This document shows positions 16,124-25,464 of a stretch of 37,800 nt of DNA, one piece after another. Each line of letters opens with the position of its first letter. Position 1 is the stretch's first letter. Source of the DNA: Magnetospirillum fulvum MGU-K5 (GTDB taxonomy: Bacteria > Pseudomonadota > Alphaproteobacteria > Rhodospirillales > Magnetospirillaceae); NCBI RefSeq assembly GCF_000442515.1, contig NZ_AQPH01000031.1:1-37800 (forward strand), read 5' to 3'. Position numbers and translations under genes: made by a program. The notes under the pieces are model-generated. The model saw nothing but the letters and a program-made list of their open reading frames with translations. It searched no databases and was not told the origin of the DNA.

Positions 16124-17200
16124 ATGAAAATCCTCACGATCATCGGTGCCCGGCCGCAATTCGTCAAAGCGGCGGTGGTTTCGCGCGCCCTTGTCGACCT
16201 AGCCGATGTCAGCGAAGTTCTGGTTCATACCGGCCAGCATTATGATGAAGTGATGTCCGGCCGCTTTTTTCGTGAGCTTGGCATTCCCGCCCCGGCTTAT
16301 AACCTTGGCGTTGGCTCGGGCAGCCACGGCGCGCAGACCGGGCGAATGCTGGAGCGTTTGGACACGGTGATCGAGGCCGAACGGCCGGATTGGGTGCTGT
16401 TGTACGGTGACACCAATTCAACCCTGGCTGGGGCGCTGGCCGCCGCCAAGCTGCATGTCCCGGTGGCCCATGTCGAAGCCGGTCTGCGCAGTTGGAACCG
16501 GGCGATGCCCGAAGAAATCAACCGCCTGCTGACCGATCAGGTCTCCTCGCTGCTGTTCGCGCCGACCGAGGCGGCGGTGACCAATCTGACGCGGGAAGGG
16601 ATCGCGGGCGCGTCCGTCCATCTCGTCGGTGACGTGATGTTCGATGCCGCTTTGGCCTTTGGTGGTCGCGCCGACGCGGACGCCCTGTTGACCCGCCTTG
16701 GCGTCGTCGCGGGTGGGTATGTTCTGTTGACGATCCATCGGGCCGAGAATACCGACGATCCGGCCCGGCTGTCGGCGATTGTCGCCGCTCTGGGGCAGGT
16801 CGCCCGCTCTGAACCGGTGGTGCTGCCCTGTCATCCCCGCACCATGGCGGCGCTGGAGCGGGCCGGTCTGCTGGACGAGGTGCGGACCAATCTGATCTGT
16901 GTCGAGCCGATGGGCTATCTTGAGATGCTGGCGGCGGAACGGTTGGCGCGGGTTGTCGTGACCGATTCCGGCGGGGTGCAAAAAGAAGCGTTCTTCTTTG
17001 GTGTGCCCTGCGTGATCGTGCGGGGCGAAACCGAATGGGTCGAACTGGTCGAACTGGGCTGTGCCCGTCTGGTCGAACCTGACGCCATCGCTGCTGCGGT
17101 GTCGGTGCCTCCTGCCGGGATCGCCGCACGCGACGGTCTTTATGGCGGCGGGGCCGCCGCCGAACGGGTTGCCCGCATCATGGCCGGGACCGGGCCGTAA
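16124..17200 (+). CDS. Non-hydrolysing UDP-GlcNAc-type 2-epimerase (WecB/WbpI family)
   Basis: A 358-residue GT-B fold epimerase: [12 protein letters not shown] at the N-terminus, [31 protein letters not shown] and the phosphate site [16 protein letters not shown]. WecB makes UDP-ManNAc; WbpI acts on UDP-2,3-diacetamido-glucuronic acid. The next two genes are WbpB-WbpD and WbpE types, so the WbpI reaction (to the manno-uronic acid) is favoured by context, though the protein alone does not decide this. First gene of the plus-strand operon, 108 bases before the next. Confidence 0.85.
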   Translation: MKILTIIGARPQFVKAAVVSRALVDLADVSEVLVHTGQHYDEVMSGRFFRELGIPAPAYNLGVGSGSHGAQTGRMLERLDTVIEAERPDWVLLYGDTNSTLAGALAAAKLHVPVAHVEAGLRSWNRAMPEEINRLLTDQVSSLLFAPTEAAVTNLTREGIAGASVHLVGDVMFDAALAFGGRADADALLTRLGVVAGGYVLLTIHRAENTDDPARLSAIVAALGQVARSEPVVLPCHPRTMAALERAGLLDEVRTNLICVEPMGYLEMLAAERLARVVVTDSGGVQKEAFFFGVPCVIVRGETEWVELVELGCARLVEPDAIAAAVSVPPAGIAARDGLYGGGAAAERVARIMAGTGP

Positions 17201-17309
17201 TCGCACGCCCCTTCCCAGCGGTGGGGAGGCAGACCGTTATCGTTATTGTTCGCACGAGACGCCGCTTCTATTTTTGCCGTTCCAACCCCTTCGATTTCAG
17301 GAAATGCTT

Positions 17310-18890
17310 ATGAGCACGGGGCATGTTGCAGTCGTCGGCTGCGGTTACTGGGGCAAGAACCTTGTTCGCAATTTGGCCAGCCTGAATGTCCTCGGAGCCG
17401 TGTGCGATACCAATGCCGGAATGGCCGAGCGTCAGGCGACTGAGTTCGGGGCCAGGGCGATGGATTGGAGCTCGGTCCTGAGCAGCCCCGATCTCACCGC
17501 CGTGGTGATCGCCGCACCCGCCGCGATGCATGCCCGTCTGGCGATGGAGGCCCTGGTCGCCGGGAAGCACGTTTTCGTCGAAAAGCCGCTTGCGATCGAT
17601 GTCGCCGAGGCCGAGGCGCTGTGCCGCGAGGCCAGGCGGCGCGGGCTGGTGCTGATGGTCGGCCATCTGCTGCAATACCACCCGGCTTTCCTGCGTTTGA
17701 AGGCGCTGGTGCTGGATGGGACGCTGGGCCGCATCAACTATATCTATTCGAATCGTCTCAATCTGGGGAAGTTCCGTAACGAAGAGAACATCCTGTGGAG
17801 TTTTGCGCCGCACGATATCTCGATGATCCTGTCGCTGGCGGGACAGGAGCCGGTCAGCGTCAGCGCGGTCGGCGCGAATTTCCTGAATGATCGGATTGCT
17901 GACGTCACGACGACCCACATGGCGTTCGCAGATGGGATGCGGGCCCATGTATTCGTTTCTTGGTTGCATCCGTTCAAGGAGCAAAAGCTGATCGTCGTCG
18001 GCGATCGCGGTATGGCGGTGTTTGACGATAGCCAGCCGTGGGACAGCAAGCTGGTTCTGTTCCGCCACTCGGTTCGCTGGAAGAACGGCCTGCCCGAACC
18101 GGATAAGGCCGAAAGCGAAGCGGTCGCGGTGGAACAGAGCGAGCCGCTGCGGCTGGAATGCGAGCATTTCCTCGACTGTGTCGCCACCGGAGCGACGCCG
18201 CGCACCGATGGCGAGGAAGGGCTGCGGGTGCTGAAGGTGTTGCAGCAGGCTCAGGATTCCCTGGCCCAGGGCAATGGCGCGCCCGCTCCGCTCCACGCCT
18301 CCTCCGCAAGCGAGACGACGGCCCATTTTCCCGGCGCCACCATCCACGAAAGCGCCTATATCGACGATCAGGTACAGATCGGCACGGGCACAAAGATCTG
18401 GCATTTCAGCCATATCCTGTCGCGGACGACGATCGGCCAGAACGTCAATATCGGCCAGAACGTCGTTGCCGGTCCCGACGTGGTGGTTGGCAACAATTGC
18501 AAGATCCAGAACAATGTCAGCCTTTATAAGGGCGTGACGCTGGAGCAGGGCGTGTTCTGCGGCCCGTCTTGCGTGTTCACCAACGTGCTGACGCCGCGTG
18601 CCGAAATCGATCGCAAGGCCGATTTCCGCCCGACCCTGGTGCAACGGGGAGCTACGATCGGGGCCAATGCGACGATCGTTTGCGGCCACACCATCGGTGC
18701 CTATGCCCTGGTCGCGGCCGGGGCGGTGGTGACCAGCGACGTTCCCGCCTTTGCCCTGGTGGCGGGAGTTCCTGCGCGGCGGATCGGTTGGGTGTCGCGT
18801 TCGGGAGAGCGGTTGGGTGACGATCTGGTCTGCCCGCGCGATGGCAGCCGCTATCGCCTCGCCGCCCCGGATGTTCTGGAGGAGATTTGA
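17310..18890 (+). CDS. WbpB-WbpD fusion: sugar 3-oxidoreductase plus 3-N-acetyltransferase
   Basis: The ATG at 17310 has AGGAAA just upstream and gives 526 residues; the frame open from 17061 overlaps the epimerase gene and is not used. Residues 1-315 are a Gfo/Idh/MocA dehydrogenase: NAD motif GCGYWGKN (10-17), EKP (91-93) and the active-site region around FAPHD (166-170). A short linker is followed from about residue 340 by a left-handed beta-helix acetyltransferase of WbpD/WlbB type ([13 protein letters not shown], then [13 protein letters not shown] and NNVSLYKGV). In Pseudomonas and Bordetella these are separate proteins. The first domain oxidises C3 of UDP-GlcNAc-uronic acid, the second acetylates the 3-amino group made by the next gene. 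Confidence 0.87.
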   Translation: MSTGHVAVVGCGYWGKNLVRNLASLNVLGAVCDTNAGMAERQATEFGARAMDWSSVLSSPDLTAVVIAAPAAMHARLAMEALVAGKHVFVEKPLAIDVAEAEALCREARRRGLVLMVGHLLQYHPAFLRLKALVLDGTLGRINYIYSNRLNLGKFRNEENILWSFAPHDISMILSLAGQEPVSVSAVGANFLNDRIADVTTTHMAFADGMRAHVFVSWLHPFKEQKLIVVGDRGMAVFDDSQPWDSKLVLFRHSVRWKNGLPEPDKAESEAVAVEQSEPLRLECEHFLDCVATGATPRTDGEEGLRVLKVLQQAQDSLAQGNGAPAPLHASSASETTAHFPGATIHESAYIDDQVQIGTGTKIWHFSHILSRTTIGQNVNIGQNVVAGPDVVVGNNCKIQNNVSLYKGVTLEQGVFCGPSCVFTNVLTPRAEIDRKADFRPTLVQRGATIGANATIVCGHTIGAYALVAAGAVVTSDVPAFALVAGVPARRIGWVSRSGERLGDDLVCPRDGSRYRLAAPDVLEEI

Positions 18891-18892
18891 CA

Positions 18893-20008
18893 GTGAGCAT
18901 CGCGTTCATAGACCTACAGGCCCAGCGCCGCCGCCTTGGCGACAGCGTGGACCGTGCCATCGCCAAGGTGCTCGACCACGGCCACTACATCATGGGGCCG
19001 GAGGTTGCCCAGTTCGAGACGGCCTTGGGCGATTTCTGCGGCGCCCGTCATGTGATCGGCTGTGGCAACGGCACCGATGCCCTGCATCTGGTTCTGCTGG
19101 CCGAAGGAATCGGCCCCGGCGACGCGGTGTTTGTTCCTGCCTTCACCTTCGTCGCCACTGCCGAGATGGCTCCGCTGGTCGGCGCGACCCCGGTGTTCGT
19201 CGATGTCGACGAGACGAGCTTCAACATCGATCCGGCTTCGCTGGAGGTCGCGATCCGCACCGCTCGGGACGCGGGCCTGACGCCCCGGATGGTGATCGCG
19301 GTCGATCTGTTCGGCCAACCCGCCGATTACGCTGCAATCTCCCGCATTGCCGATAGCCACGGCCTGACCGTCGTTGCCGATGCCGCCCAGGCGTTCGGGG
19401 CCTCGCTGGGCGCGGCCAAGGTCGGCACCCTGGCCAAATACACCACCACCAGCTTTTTCCCGGCCAAACCGCTCGGCTGCTACGGCGATGGCGGCGCGGT
19501 ATTCACCGACGACGACAGTGCCGCGACCCTGCTGCGCTCGCTGCGGATTCACGGCAAGGGCACCGACAAGTACGACAATGTCCGGATCGGTCTCAACAGC
19601 CGCCTCGACACCCTTCAGGCGGCGATCCTGCTGGAGAAACTGGCGATTTTCGCGGACGAGATCGTGGCCCGCAACCGCGTCGCCGACCGCTATGCCCAGG
19701 GGCTGGGCGATGTGGTGGCGGTGCCCAAGGTGGCGGACGGAGCCGTCTCGACCTGGGCGCAATACACGATCCGCCATGCCGACCGCGACGGGCTGGCGGC
19801 GCGGCTGAAGGAAGAGGGGGTGCCGAGCGCGGTCTATTACCCGATCCCGATGCACCGTCAGACCGGCTATCACGCTTATCCGGTCGCGGGCGCCAGCCTG
19901 CCGGTGTCCGACCGCCTGTCGCGCGAGGTCATCAGCCTGCCGATGCATCCCTATCTCGATCCCGCCACCCAGGACCGGATCATCGAGGCGGTGCGCTCCA
20001 GCCTGTAG
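18893..20008 (+). CDS. WbpE-type sugar 3-aminotransferase
   Basis: GTG at 18893 is chosen because GGAGGAG lies 7 bases upstream; TTG at 18887 is less likely. The 371-residue PLP enzyme shows the DegT/DnrJ/EryC1 pattern: IDLQAQRRRL at the start, CGNGTDAL, VVADAAQAFGA and the lysine motif SFFPAKPLGCYGDGGA. WbpE/WlbC relatives transfer an amino group to C3 of the 3-keto uronic acid and work in a cycle with WbpB, which regenerates its NAD through 2-ketoglutarate. It directly follows the fusion gene, two bases after its stop. Confidence 0.87.
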   Translation: MSIAFIDLQAQRRRLGDSVDRAIAKVLDHGHYIMGPEVAQFETALGDFCGARHVIGCGNGTDALHLVLLAEGIGPGDAVFVPAFTFVATAEMAPLVGATPVFVDVDETSFNIDPASLEVAIRTARDAGLTPRMVIAVDLFGQPADYAAISRIADSHGLTVVADAAQAFGASLGAAKVGTLAKYTTTSFFPAKPLGCYGDGGAVFTDDDSAATLLRSLRIHGKGTDKYDNVRIGLNSRLDTLQAAILLEKLAIFADEIVARNRVADRYAQGLGDVVAVPKVADGAVSTWAQYTIRHADRDGLAARLKEEGVPSAVYYPIPMHRQTGYHAYPVAGASLPVSDRLSREVISLPMHPYLDPATQDRIIEAVRSSL

Positions 20009-20016
20009 CGATCAAA

Positions 20017-20045
20017 GGCGGGGTGGTCGGTCGGGACCGTCCGCC
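20017..20045. terminator. Hairpin between converging genes
   Basis: GGCGG (20017-20021) and GGTC (20025-20028) pair with GACC (20035-20038) and CCGCC (20041-20045). It fills the 47-base gap between the aminotransferase and the convergent asnB-like gene, but has no clear T run. Confidence 0.4.
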
Positions 20046-20055
20046 TCCGCCTGCC

Positions 20056-22005
20056 TTATTCCATCGTCAGTCCGGTCCCGTGGCGGTCCAGCCACGCCTG
20101 CAACATCAGCACATCCCATAGCAGATACTGCCAATTCCGCTTGCCGCTGAGATGCTCGGCCCAGCAGGCCCGTATCGGAGCCGGGTCGAGTAGGCCCTGG
20201 GCGGCAAGGCGCTTCTCATCCAGCAGCGCTTCGGCCCACGGCCGCAATTTGCCGCGCAGCCAAGTATCGAGCGGAATGGCAAAGCCCATCTTGGGGCGGT
20301 CGATCAAGCCGTGGGGGACATGGCGGTACAGCACCTGACGCAGCAGCCATTTGCCGTGGCCGTGGCGGACCCGCAGATGCGCGGGCAGCCGCCAGGAGAA
20401 TTCGACAACGCGGTGGTCGAGCAGCGGCACCCGTGATTCCAGCGACACCGCCATGCTGGCACGATCGACCTTGCACAGGATGTCGTCGGGCAGATAGGTC
20501 AGGGTGTCGAGATACTGCATCCGGTCAAGCTGCGCGGGCAGGGCGGCGGCAAGTGCCGGGTCCCACAACAGCCCGTCCTTCGGCTCGGTCCCGCCCCGCA
20601 CCAGTGCGGCCGGGTCGGTCCAATGGCTGACCAGACGGCGATAGAGGCTGTCGGCATCCTCGGTCAGCACGCCCGCCAGCTTATGCAACTTGTCGCCCGG
20701 CTGGGGCGGCCACTGGCCGGGGAGGCGGGCGAACAGCCGATCCCAGGTCTGTTGTGACAATCGGGTCAGGCCCCAGGCGGAGAGGCGGCGGGCCGACATC
20801 GGCACCCGGCCAAGGCGATGGCCCCATTTGGCGGCCTGGAGATGGCGATTATAGCCCGCGAACAGCTCGTCGCCGCCATCGCCCGACAGGGCGACGGTGA
20901 CATGCTCGCGCGTCAGCTTCGACACCATGTAGGTTGGAATCTGCGACGAATCCGCGAACGGTTCGTCATAGAAATCAGGCAGGGACGGGATAACGTCCAG
21001 ACCGGCATCGGCCGACAGGACCAGTTCGCAATGGTCGGTGCCGAGATGGCGGGCCACCGCCTTGGCGTGGTCGGCTTCGTTATAGCCCGGCTCGTCAAAG
21101 CCGATGGTGAAGGTGCGGACCGGGCGGGTGCTGCCCGCCTGCATCAAGGCCACCACCGCCGACGAATCGATCCCGCCGGAGAGGAACGCGCCGACCGGCA
21201 CATCCGACAGCATGTGACCAGCGACCGAATCGGACAGCAACTCTTCCAACTGGTCGATTGCCTCGGCATCCGAGCAAAGCAGCGGATTGTTCCGTCCCGC
21301 CGTGACCGCGTCGTCCAGGCTCCAGAAGCGTTCGGTCCGCACTGTCCCGCCGCGGGACAGGGTCACCATCCGCCCCGGCTCCAGCTTCGAGATGCCTTGA
21401 TAGATGCTCTGTGGGGCCGGAACGTAATTATGGCGCAGGAACGAGGTCACCGCGTCGCGGTTAAGGCGCGGTTGCCAGCCGTGATGCGCCCGCAACGCCC
21501 CCAATTGCGATCCGAACAGCACCACCCGGCCGGCGATCCCCCAATACAGCGGCTTGATGCCGAGCCGGTCGCGGGCCAGCACCAAGTCTTGGCGGGAACG
21601 GTCCCACAAGGCCAGGGCAAACATGCCGCGAATCCGCTCCAGCATGCCACGCACACCCCAGACGGCGGCCCCTTCGATAATCACTTCAGTGTCGGAATGG
21701 CCGCGAAAGTTGCGTCCGGCGCGCTCCAACTCGGATTTCAGCGCGGGCGCGTTATAGATTTCGCCGTTATAGGACACGACGAAGCGGCCGCAGGACGAGA
21801 TCATCGGCTGGTGCCCGGCCTCGCTGAGGTCAAGGATCGCCAGCCGCCGATGCGCCAGGGCGATCCCGGCCTCGGCATCGACCCACACTCCCGACCCATC
21901 GGGACCGCGCGCGATCATGGTGTCGGCCATCCGCCGGGCGATGGCGGTCAACGTCTCGGCCCCCGTGGCCCGGTCAAGGTCGATGAAGCCAGTCAGGCCG
22001 CACAT
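20056..22005 (-). CDS. asnB: Glutamine-hydrolysing asparagine synthetase-type amidotransferase
   Basis: Starts at the ATG of 22005 so that Cys2 (MCGLTGFID) becomes the N-terminal nucleophile; the longer frame to 22062 would bury it. The 649 residues comprise a class II glutaminase (RGPDGSG, YNGEIYN-type motif) and a synthetase domain with the PP-loop LSGGIDSSA and GDGGDELFAGYNRH. The protein is of the longer AsnB class common in polysaccharide loci (WbpS-like), where it amidates a uronic acid; placed convergently next to the diacetamido-uronic acid genes, that role is plausible. Ordinary asparagine synthesis cannot be excluded. A 174-base spacer with a hairpin separates it from the tRNA upstream. 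Confidence 0.85.
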   Translation of the reverse strand: MCGLTGFIDLDRATGAETLTAIARRMADTMIARGPDGSGVWVDAEAGIALAHRRLAILDLSEAGHQPMISSCGRFVVSYNGEIYNAPALKSELERAGRNFRGHSDTEVIIEGAAVWGVRGMLERIRGMFALALWDRSRQDLVLARDRLGIKPLYWGIAGRVVLFGSQLGALRAHHGWQPRLNRDAVTSFLRHNYVPAPQSIYQGISKLEPGRMVTLSRGGTVRTERFWSLDDAVTAGRNNPLLCSDAEAIDQLEELLSDSVAGHMLSDVPVGAFLSGGIDSSAVVALMQAGSTRPVRTFTIGFDEPGYNEADHAKAVARHLGTDHCELVLSADAGLDVIPSLPDFYDEPFADSSQIPTYMVSKLTREHVTVALSGDGGDELFAGYNRHLQAAKWGHRLGRVPMSARRLSAWGLTRLSQQTWDRLFARLPGQWPPQPGDKLHKLAGVLTEDADSLYRRLVSHWTDPAALVRGGTEPKDGLLWDPALAAALPAQLDRMQYLDTLTYLPDDILCKVDRASMAVSLESRVPLLDHRVVEFSWRLPAHLRVRHGHGKWLLRQVLYRHVPHGLIDRPKMGFAIPLDTWLRGKLRPWAEALLDEKRLAAQGLLDPAPIRACWAEHLSGKRNWQYLLWDVLMLQAWLDRHGTGLTME

Positions 22006-22144
22006 GAGACGAACTCCGAAGAGGGCGGCATCGGCTGGTGCCGATCCCAAAAGGCGGCACAACCTCTAACACGCTTTCGAGCAAATGTTTAGCTGGGGCG
22101 GGGATTGGTGGGGGCATTCGGAGCCGCGGCTAGCCCCAAATGGA

Positions 22145-22176
22145 AACCCCCCAGAACCGTTAGGTTCCGGGGGGTT
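22145..22176 (-). terminator. Hairpin downstream of tRNA-Phe
   Basis: AACCCCCC-x-GAACC (22145-22158) pairs with GGTTC-x-GGGGGGTT (22163-22176) over a 4-base loop. On the minus strand it is followed by a short T run, four bases after the tRNA CCA end, so it probably ends the housekeeping/tRNA transcript. Confidence 0.65.
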
Positions 22177-22179
22177 AAA

Positions 22180-22255
22180 TGGTGCCCAGGGGCGGAATCG
22201 AACCACCGACACTGCGATTTTCAGTCGCATGCTCTACCAACTGAGCTACCTGGGC
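22180..22255 (-). tRNA. tRNA-Phe (GAA)
   Basis: 76 bases with an encoded CCA (22180-22182). The acceptor arms GCCCAGG and CCTGGGC pair fully, the D arm reads GCTCAGTTGGTAGAGC, the anticodon stem-loop is GCGACTGAAAATCGC with anticodon GAA, and the T arm holds GGTTCGATTCC. It lies downstream of yacG on the same strand and could be cotranscribed with it. Confidence 0.96.
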
Positions 22256-22307
22256 AGGTCGTGCTCCGTGAAGAGGAGGCGCTTATAGATGATGATTTGG
22301 GGGTCGG

Positions 22308-22502
22308 TCAAGCCCCTCTCGTCGAAAAAACGTCATCTTGTGCATTTTCTTCGGACGTCTCGTCGGTTTCGACCCGATAGACCCCGCCCAGCCAGCGATG
22401 CAGGTCGACATCGGCGCAACGCTTCGAGCAGAACGGGCGCAGGGCGGGCGCGGCCGGAGCGCCGCAAATCGGGCAGGCGGGGGCGGACGGGGCTTCGGTC
22501 AT
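22308..22502 (-). CDS. yacG: YacG-type zinc protein, DNA gyrase inhibitor family
   Basis: A 64-residue protein with the treble-clef zinc pattern CPIC (Cys10, Cys13) and CSKRC (Cys25, Cys29), followed by DVDLHRWL, the family signature. E. coli YacG binds GyrB and inhibits gyrase. The acidic tail after residue 45 is variable in the family. ATGA overlap with the stop of the RNase gene, as part of the maf-rng-yacG run common in alphaproteobacteria. Confidence 0.9.
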   Translation of the reverse strand: MTEAPSAPACPICGAPAAPALRPFCSKRCADVDLHRWLGGVYRVETDETSEENAQDDVFSTRGA

Positions 22503-23638
22503 CCGGGTATCTCCTCGATCGAACTATCCTCACGGGCCCGGCCAGAATCGGCGCGGACGGGCAGGGGGCGGCACAGGCGCGCCTCGGCCTCGGCCAGGGC
22601 CTCCGGACGTCGGGCCAGGGCCGTTGCCACCTCGGGGGCGACAACCAGCCTCAGTGGCCGTCCTGGGCGGCAGGCGGCCTCGGACAGGGCCAGACGCAAC
22701 GCGGCCAAGGCCGCCGTCTCGGCTGTCGGCAGGGTCGGGCGCTCGCACAGGACCTCGGCCAAAGCAAGGCCGCGTCGTTCGCGGGTCAGTTCGACCAGCC
22801 CCAGCCGCGACACCCCAAAAATCTGGGTCGGTACCGGGTCGGCCGCAACCGCCTCTTTCAGCGCGTCGGCGAGACGGTGGGGCGCACCGCGCCGGACCGA
22901 GACGAAATCGATCACCACCTGCCCGCCGATCCCGCGCAGGCGCAAATGGCGGGCGATCGCGGTGACCGCCTTGCGGTTGGCTTCGTCGGCGCGGCCTCGG
23001 CCTGAATCGATGTCGATCGCGGTCAACGCCGCCGTGCTCTCGATCGTCATCCGCCCGCCGCCCGCCAGAGGCACCTCGGCGGCCAGAGCGGATTCAATCT
23101 CTTCCTCGACGCGGTAAAGGCCAAACAGCGGTCCGTCGCGATAGGGCTCGGCCAGGGTCGGTGCCAGCGCCTTGGCCTCGGCCAGGGCGGCGGGATCGTC
23201 CACCCGCACCCGGCGGATTTCGGGATGGGCCCCTAATAGCCGTTTGAGCGTCGCTGGGCGCGATAACAGCGCTGGGGGCTTAGTTCCTGCCGGAACGGCG
23301 AGATCGCCCGCCAGCGGCGTCAGCAGCGGCCCTTTGCCCGCGCGGGCCTCGGCCCGGACCTCGACTGCGACCGCCGCCCCCTCGGACAGGCCCAGCGCCG
23401 CCGCACCGGGCAGGAAGCCGGGGCGGTCGCCGGTGCCGATCTCGACAAAGGCGGCGTTCAGGGCGCGGTCAAGGGCGACGACGCGGCCGAGAAAGCGTGA
23501 TCCAAAGTGAAGAGTGGGGCGGTCGATCACCAGTTCGGTGAGACGGCCCCGGGTCAGCAGGGCAAAGCGGCTTTCGCCCGGTCCCCACGACCAGAGAATT
23601 TCGTCGATGCCAAGCGGCGTCGCGCCCGGGTCAGTCAC
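22499..23638 (-). CDS. rng: Short ribonuclease E/G family protein
   Basis: The GTG at 23638 overlaps the maf end by eight bases and starts 379 residues. Order: an S1-like N-terminal part (GSRFLGRVVALDRALNAAFVEIG), then the DNase I-like catalytic domain with AIDIDSGR and VVIDFVSV carrying the two metal-binding aspartates of RNase E/G. It lacks the long C-terminal scaffold of RNase E. The SxR-type residues after GSGR match the family, but the short size suggests a reduced paralog rather than the main RNase E. The region upstream in the same frame is shadow of maf. Confidence 0.85.
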   Translation of the reverse strand: MTDPGATPLGIDEILWSWGPGESRFALLTRGRLTELVIDRPTLHFGSRFLGRVVALDRALNAAFVEIGTGDRPGFLPGAAALGLSEGAAVAVEVRAEARAGKGPLLTPLAGDLAVPAGTKPPALLSRPATLKRLLGAHPEIRRVRVDDPAALAEAKALAPTLAEPYRDGPLFGLYRVEEEIESALAAEVPLAGGGRMTIESTAALTAIDIDSGRGRADEANRKAVTAIARHLRLRGIGGQVVIDFVSVRRGAPHRLADALKEAVAADPVPTQIFGVSRLGLVELTRERRGLALAEVLCERPTLPTAETAALAALRLALSEAACRPGRPLRLVVAPEVATALARRPEALAEAEARLCRPLPVRADSGRAREDSSIEEIPG

Positions 23639-24221
23639 GCCACCCCAGGCCGTCGAGCAACGAGCCGGTTTCAAACAGGGGCAGGCCGACGACGTTGGAA
23701 TAAGAGCCGGAGAGGGCGCGGACGAAACGCGCGGCGCGGCCCTGGATCGCATAGCCACCCGCCTTGCCGTGCCATTCCCCGCTGGCGAGGTAGGACTCGA
23801 TCTCGGCCGGGAGCAGGCGCTTGAAGGTGACGGTGGTGGTGACCAGCCGCCGTCCGATCCGCCCATCGGGGCCGATCAGGCACAGCCCACCCAACACCCG
23901 ATGGCGTCGGCCCGACAGCAGCGCAAGGCATTTGCGGGCGGTGGACTCGTCCTCGGCTTTGGGGAGCGCGCGGCGGCCGCAGGCGACCACCGTGTCGGCG
24001 GCAAGGACGAAGTTGCCGGGGTGGCGCTCGGCCACCGCACGGGCTTTCTGCTCGGCAAGCCGCCCGGCCAAGACCTGGGGCAGCTCGTCGCGCAACGGAG
24101 TTTCGTCAATGTCGGCGGGGTCGATCCGGCCGGGGGCGATGCCGATCTGGTGCAGCAAATCGACCCGTCTGGGCGATGCCGAGGCCAGGACCAGCGCCGG
24201 GCGTCCGGCCGTCTCGATCAT
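23631..24221 (-). CDS. maf: Maf-like nucleotide pyrophosphatase
   Basis: A 196-residue Maf/YhdE family protein. LVLASASPRRVDLL at residues 10-23 is the nucleotide-binding signature, DETP follows near residue 40, and FVLAADTVV holds the catalytic Asp. The family hydrolyses non-canonical or methylated NTPs to NMPs, acting as a house-cleaning enzyme. It starts 7 bases after infA, on the same strand. Confidence 0.92.
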   Translation of the reverse strand: MIETAGRPALVLASASPRRVDLLHQIGIAPGRIDPADIDETPLRDELPQVLAGRLAEQKARAVAERHPGNFVLAADTVVACGRRALPKAEDESTARKCLALLSGRRHRVLGGLCLIGPDGRIGRRLVTTTVTFKRLLPAEIESYLASGEWHGKAGGYAIQGRAARFVRALSGSYSNVVGLPLFETGSLLDGLGWRD

Positions 24222-24228
24222 ATCGATG

Positions 24229-24447
24229 CTACTTATAACGGAAGGTGATGCGGCCCTTGGTCAAGTCGTAGGGCGTCATTTCCACGTTGACCCGGTCGCC
24301 CGCAAGGACACGGATCCGGTTCTTGCGCATCTTTCCGGACGTGTGAGCAAGGATTTCATGTTCGTTGTCGAGCTTAACCCTGAACATGGCGTTGGGCAAA
24401 AGCTCCGACACCGTGCCTGAAAACTCGATTACATCCTCTTTCGCCAT
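24229..24447 (-). CDS. infA: Translation initiation factor IF-1
   Basis: The ATG at 24447 has GGAGG five bases upstream and gives the standard 72 residues beginning MAKEDVIEF. It is a single OB fold with [20 protein letters not shown] and [18 protein letters not shown], which binds the ribosomal A site during initiation. The longer frame to 24522 adds an unrelated leader. Confidence 0.97.
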   Translation of the reverse strand: MAKEDVIEFSGTVSELLPNAMFRVKLDNEHEILAHTSGKMRKNRIRVLAGDRVNVEMTPYDLTKGRITFRYK

Positions 24448-24537
24448 CTGGCCTCCATCCGGGTTCCCTGCTGCGCGGGAAGATAAGTGAGCGCTCGGTG
24501 CTGTTTGGTCAAGCGTTTTCACGTTATGTGAGGGTGT

Positions 24538-24987
24538 TTACTCGCGCGCCAGCCCCGGAAGGGGGAAGCGTTTGAGGATGCGCCGCTGTAATTCGTCACG
24601 AACAGCGCGGTAGGATTCAAGGCGAACCTCGCGGCTGGCTTCGATCAAAGACGGGTCGAAGGTCGGCCAATATTCAACTTCACAGGCATTGGCCCGCGTG
24701 AGGTCTACCGCCTTGTGCTGGGCTTCGGGCGACAGCGAGATCACCACGTCGAAGCTGCTATCTTCCAGTGTCGCGAAATCGCGTGGGCAATGGCGCGACA
24801 AATCGATGCCGATCTCGTCCATCACCTGAACCATCAGCGGATCGGTCTCGCCGGCGCGGACGCCGACCGACTGGACATAAAGCCGGGTGCCGTGCAGCCG
24901 CTTCATGATTCCTTCGGCCATCGGCGAGCGCAGGGCGTTTAAGGTACAGCAGAACAGCACGGCGGAGGGCAGCGGCGCGGACTCCAC
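24538..24987 (-). CDS. Low molecular weight phosphotyrosine phosphatase-like protein
   Basis: A 149-residue protein starting at GTG 24987. The phosphate loop at the N-terminus keeps C-x5-R-S (CTLNALRS), but the usual GNICRS is changed to LNALRS. The late acid WPTFDPSL carries the DP catalytic pair. Substrate may be phosphotyrosine or arsenate; annotation pipelines often name this family arsenate reductase. It lies between UPF0262 and infA, a position conserved in related alphaproteobacteria. Confidence 0.85.
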   Translation of the reverse strand: MESAPLPSAVLFCCTLNALRSPMAEGIMKRLHGTRLYVQSVGVRAGETDPLMVQVMDEIGIDLSRHCPRDFATLEDSSFDVVISLSPEAQHKAVDLTRANACEVEYWPTFDPSLIEASREVRLESYRAVRDELQRRILKRFPLPGLARE

Positions 24988-24990
24988 CCC

Positions 24991-25464
24991 TTATCCCCGC
25001 ACATGAAGGATGCAGATCAGGGTAAACAGCCGCCGCGCCGTCGCGAAATCAAGCGCGATCCGCCCTTTGAGACGCTGGAGCAGCAAGGTTGCCCCCTCGT
25101 CATGGAGGGCGCGGCGGCCCTGGTCGATCGCCTCGATCTTCGAGGGCGGTGCGGTGCGGATCGCGGCGTAATAGCTTTCGCACACCAGGAAATAATCCTT
25201 CACCAGCGACTGGAACGCCGTCAGCGGCAGGCCCACTTCGGTCAGCGGGGCGTCGGTCCCGTTGCGGATGTCGAAAATCAGCCGGTTGTCTTCCAGCCGC
25301 AGCCGCAGCAGATAGGGACCGGCAAAGTCCCCCTCTGGTGCGAAGCTGTTTTCCTCGATCAGGTCATAGATCGCGACGGCGCGTTCGTGCTCGACCTCGG
25401 CCGAACGGCGGACCAGGGTTTTGTCGTCCAGGCGGATGTCGATCAACCGCTGGCGGTCTGGCAT
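24991..25464 (-). CDS. UPF0262 family protein
   Basis: 157 residues starting [11 protein letters not shown] and containing [17 protein letters not shown] and [30 protein letters not shown], the conserved blocks of UPF0262. Function unknown. The family normally sits directly after hisD in alphaproteobacteria, as here (TAATG overlap with the hisD stop), and before the phosphatase gene. Confidence 0.9.
   Translation of the reverse strand: MPDRQRLIDIRLDDKTLVRRSAEVEHERAVAIYDLIEENSFAPEGDFAGPYLLRLRLEDNRLIFDIRNGTDAPLTEVGLPLTAFQSLVKDYFLVCESYYAAIRTAPPSKIEAIDQGRRALHDEGATLLLQRLKGRIALDFATARRLFTLICILHVRG

Noticed and set aside
17061-17309. Longer N-terminus of the WbpB-WbpD fusion
   Set aside because: It overlaps the epimerase gene in another frame; AGGAAA before ATG 17310 and the Rossmann start fix the real beginning.
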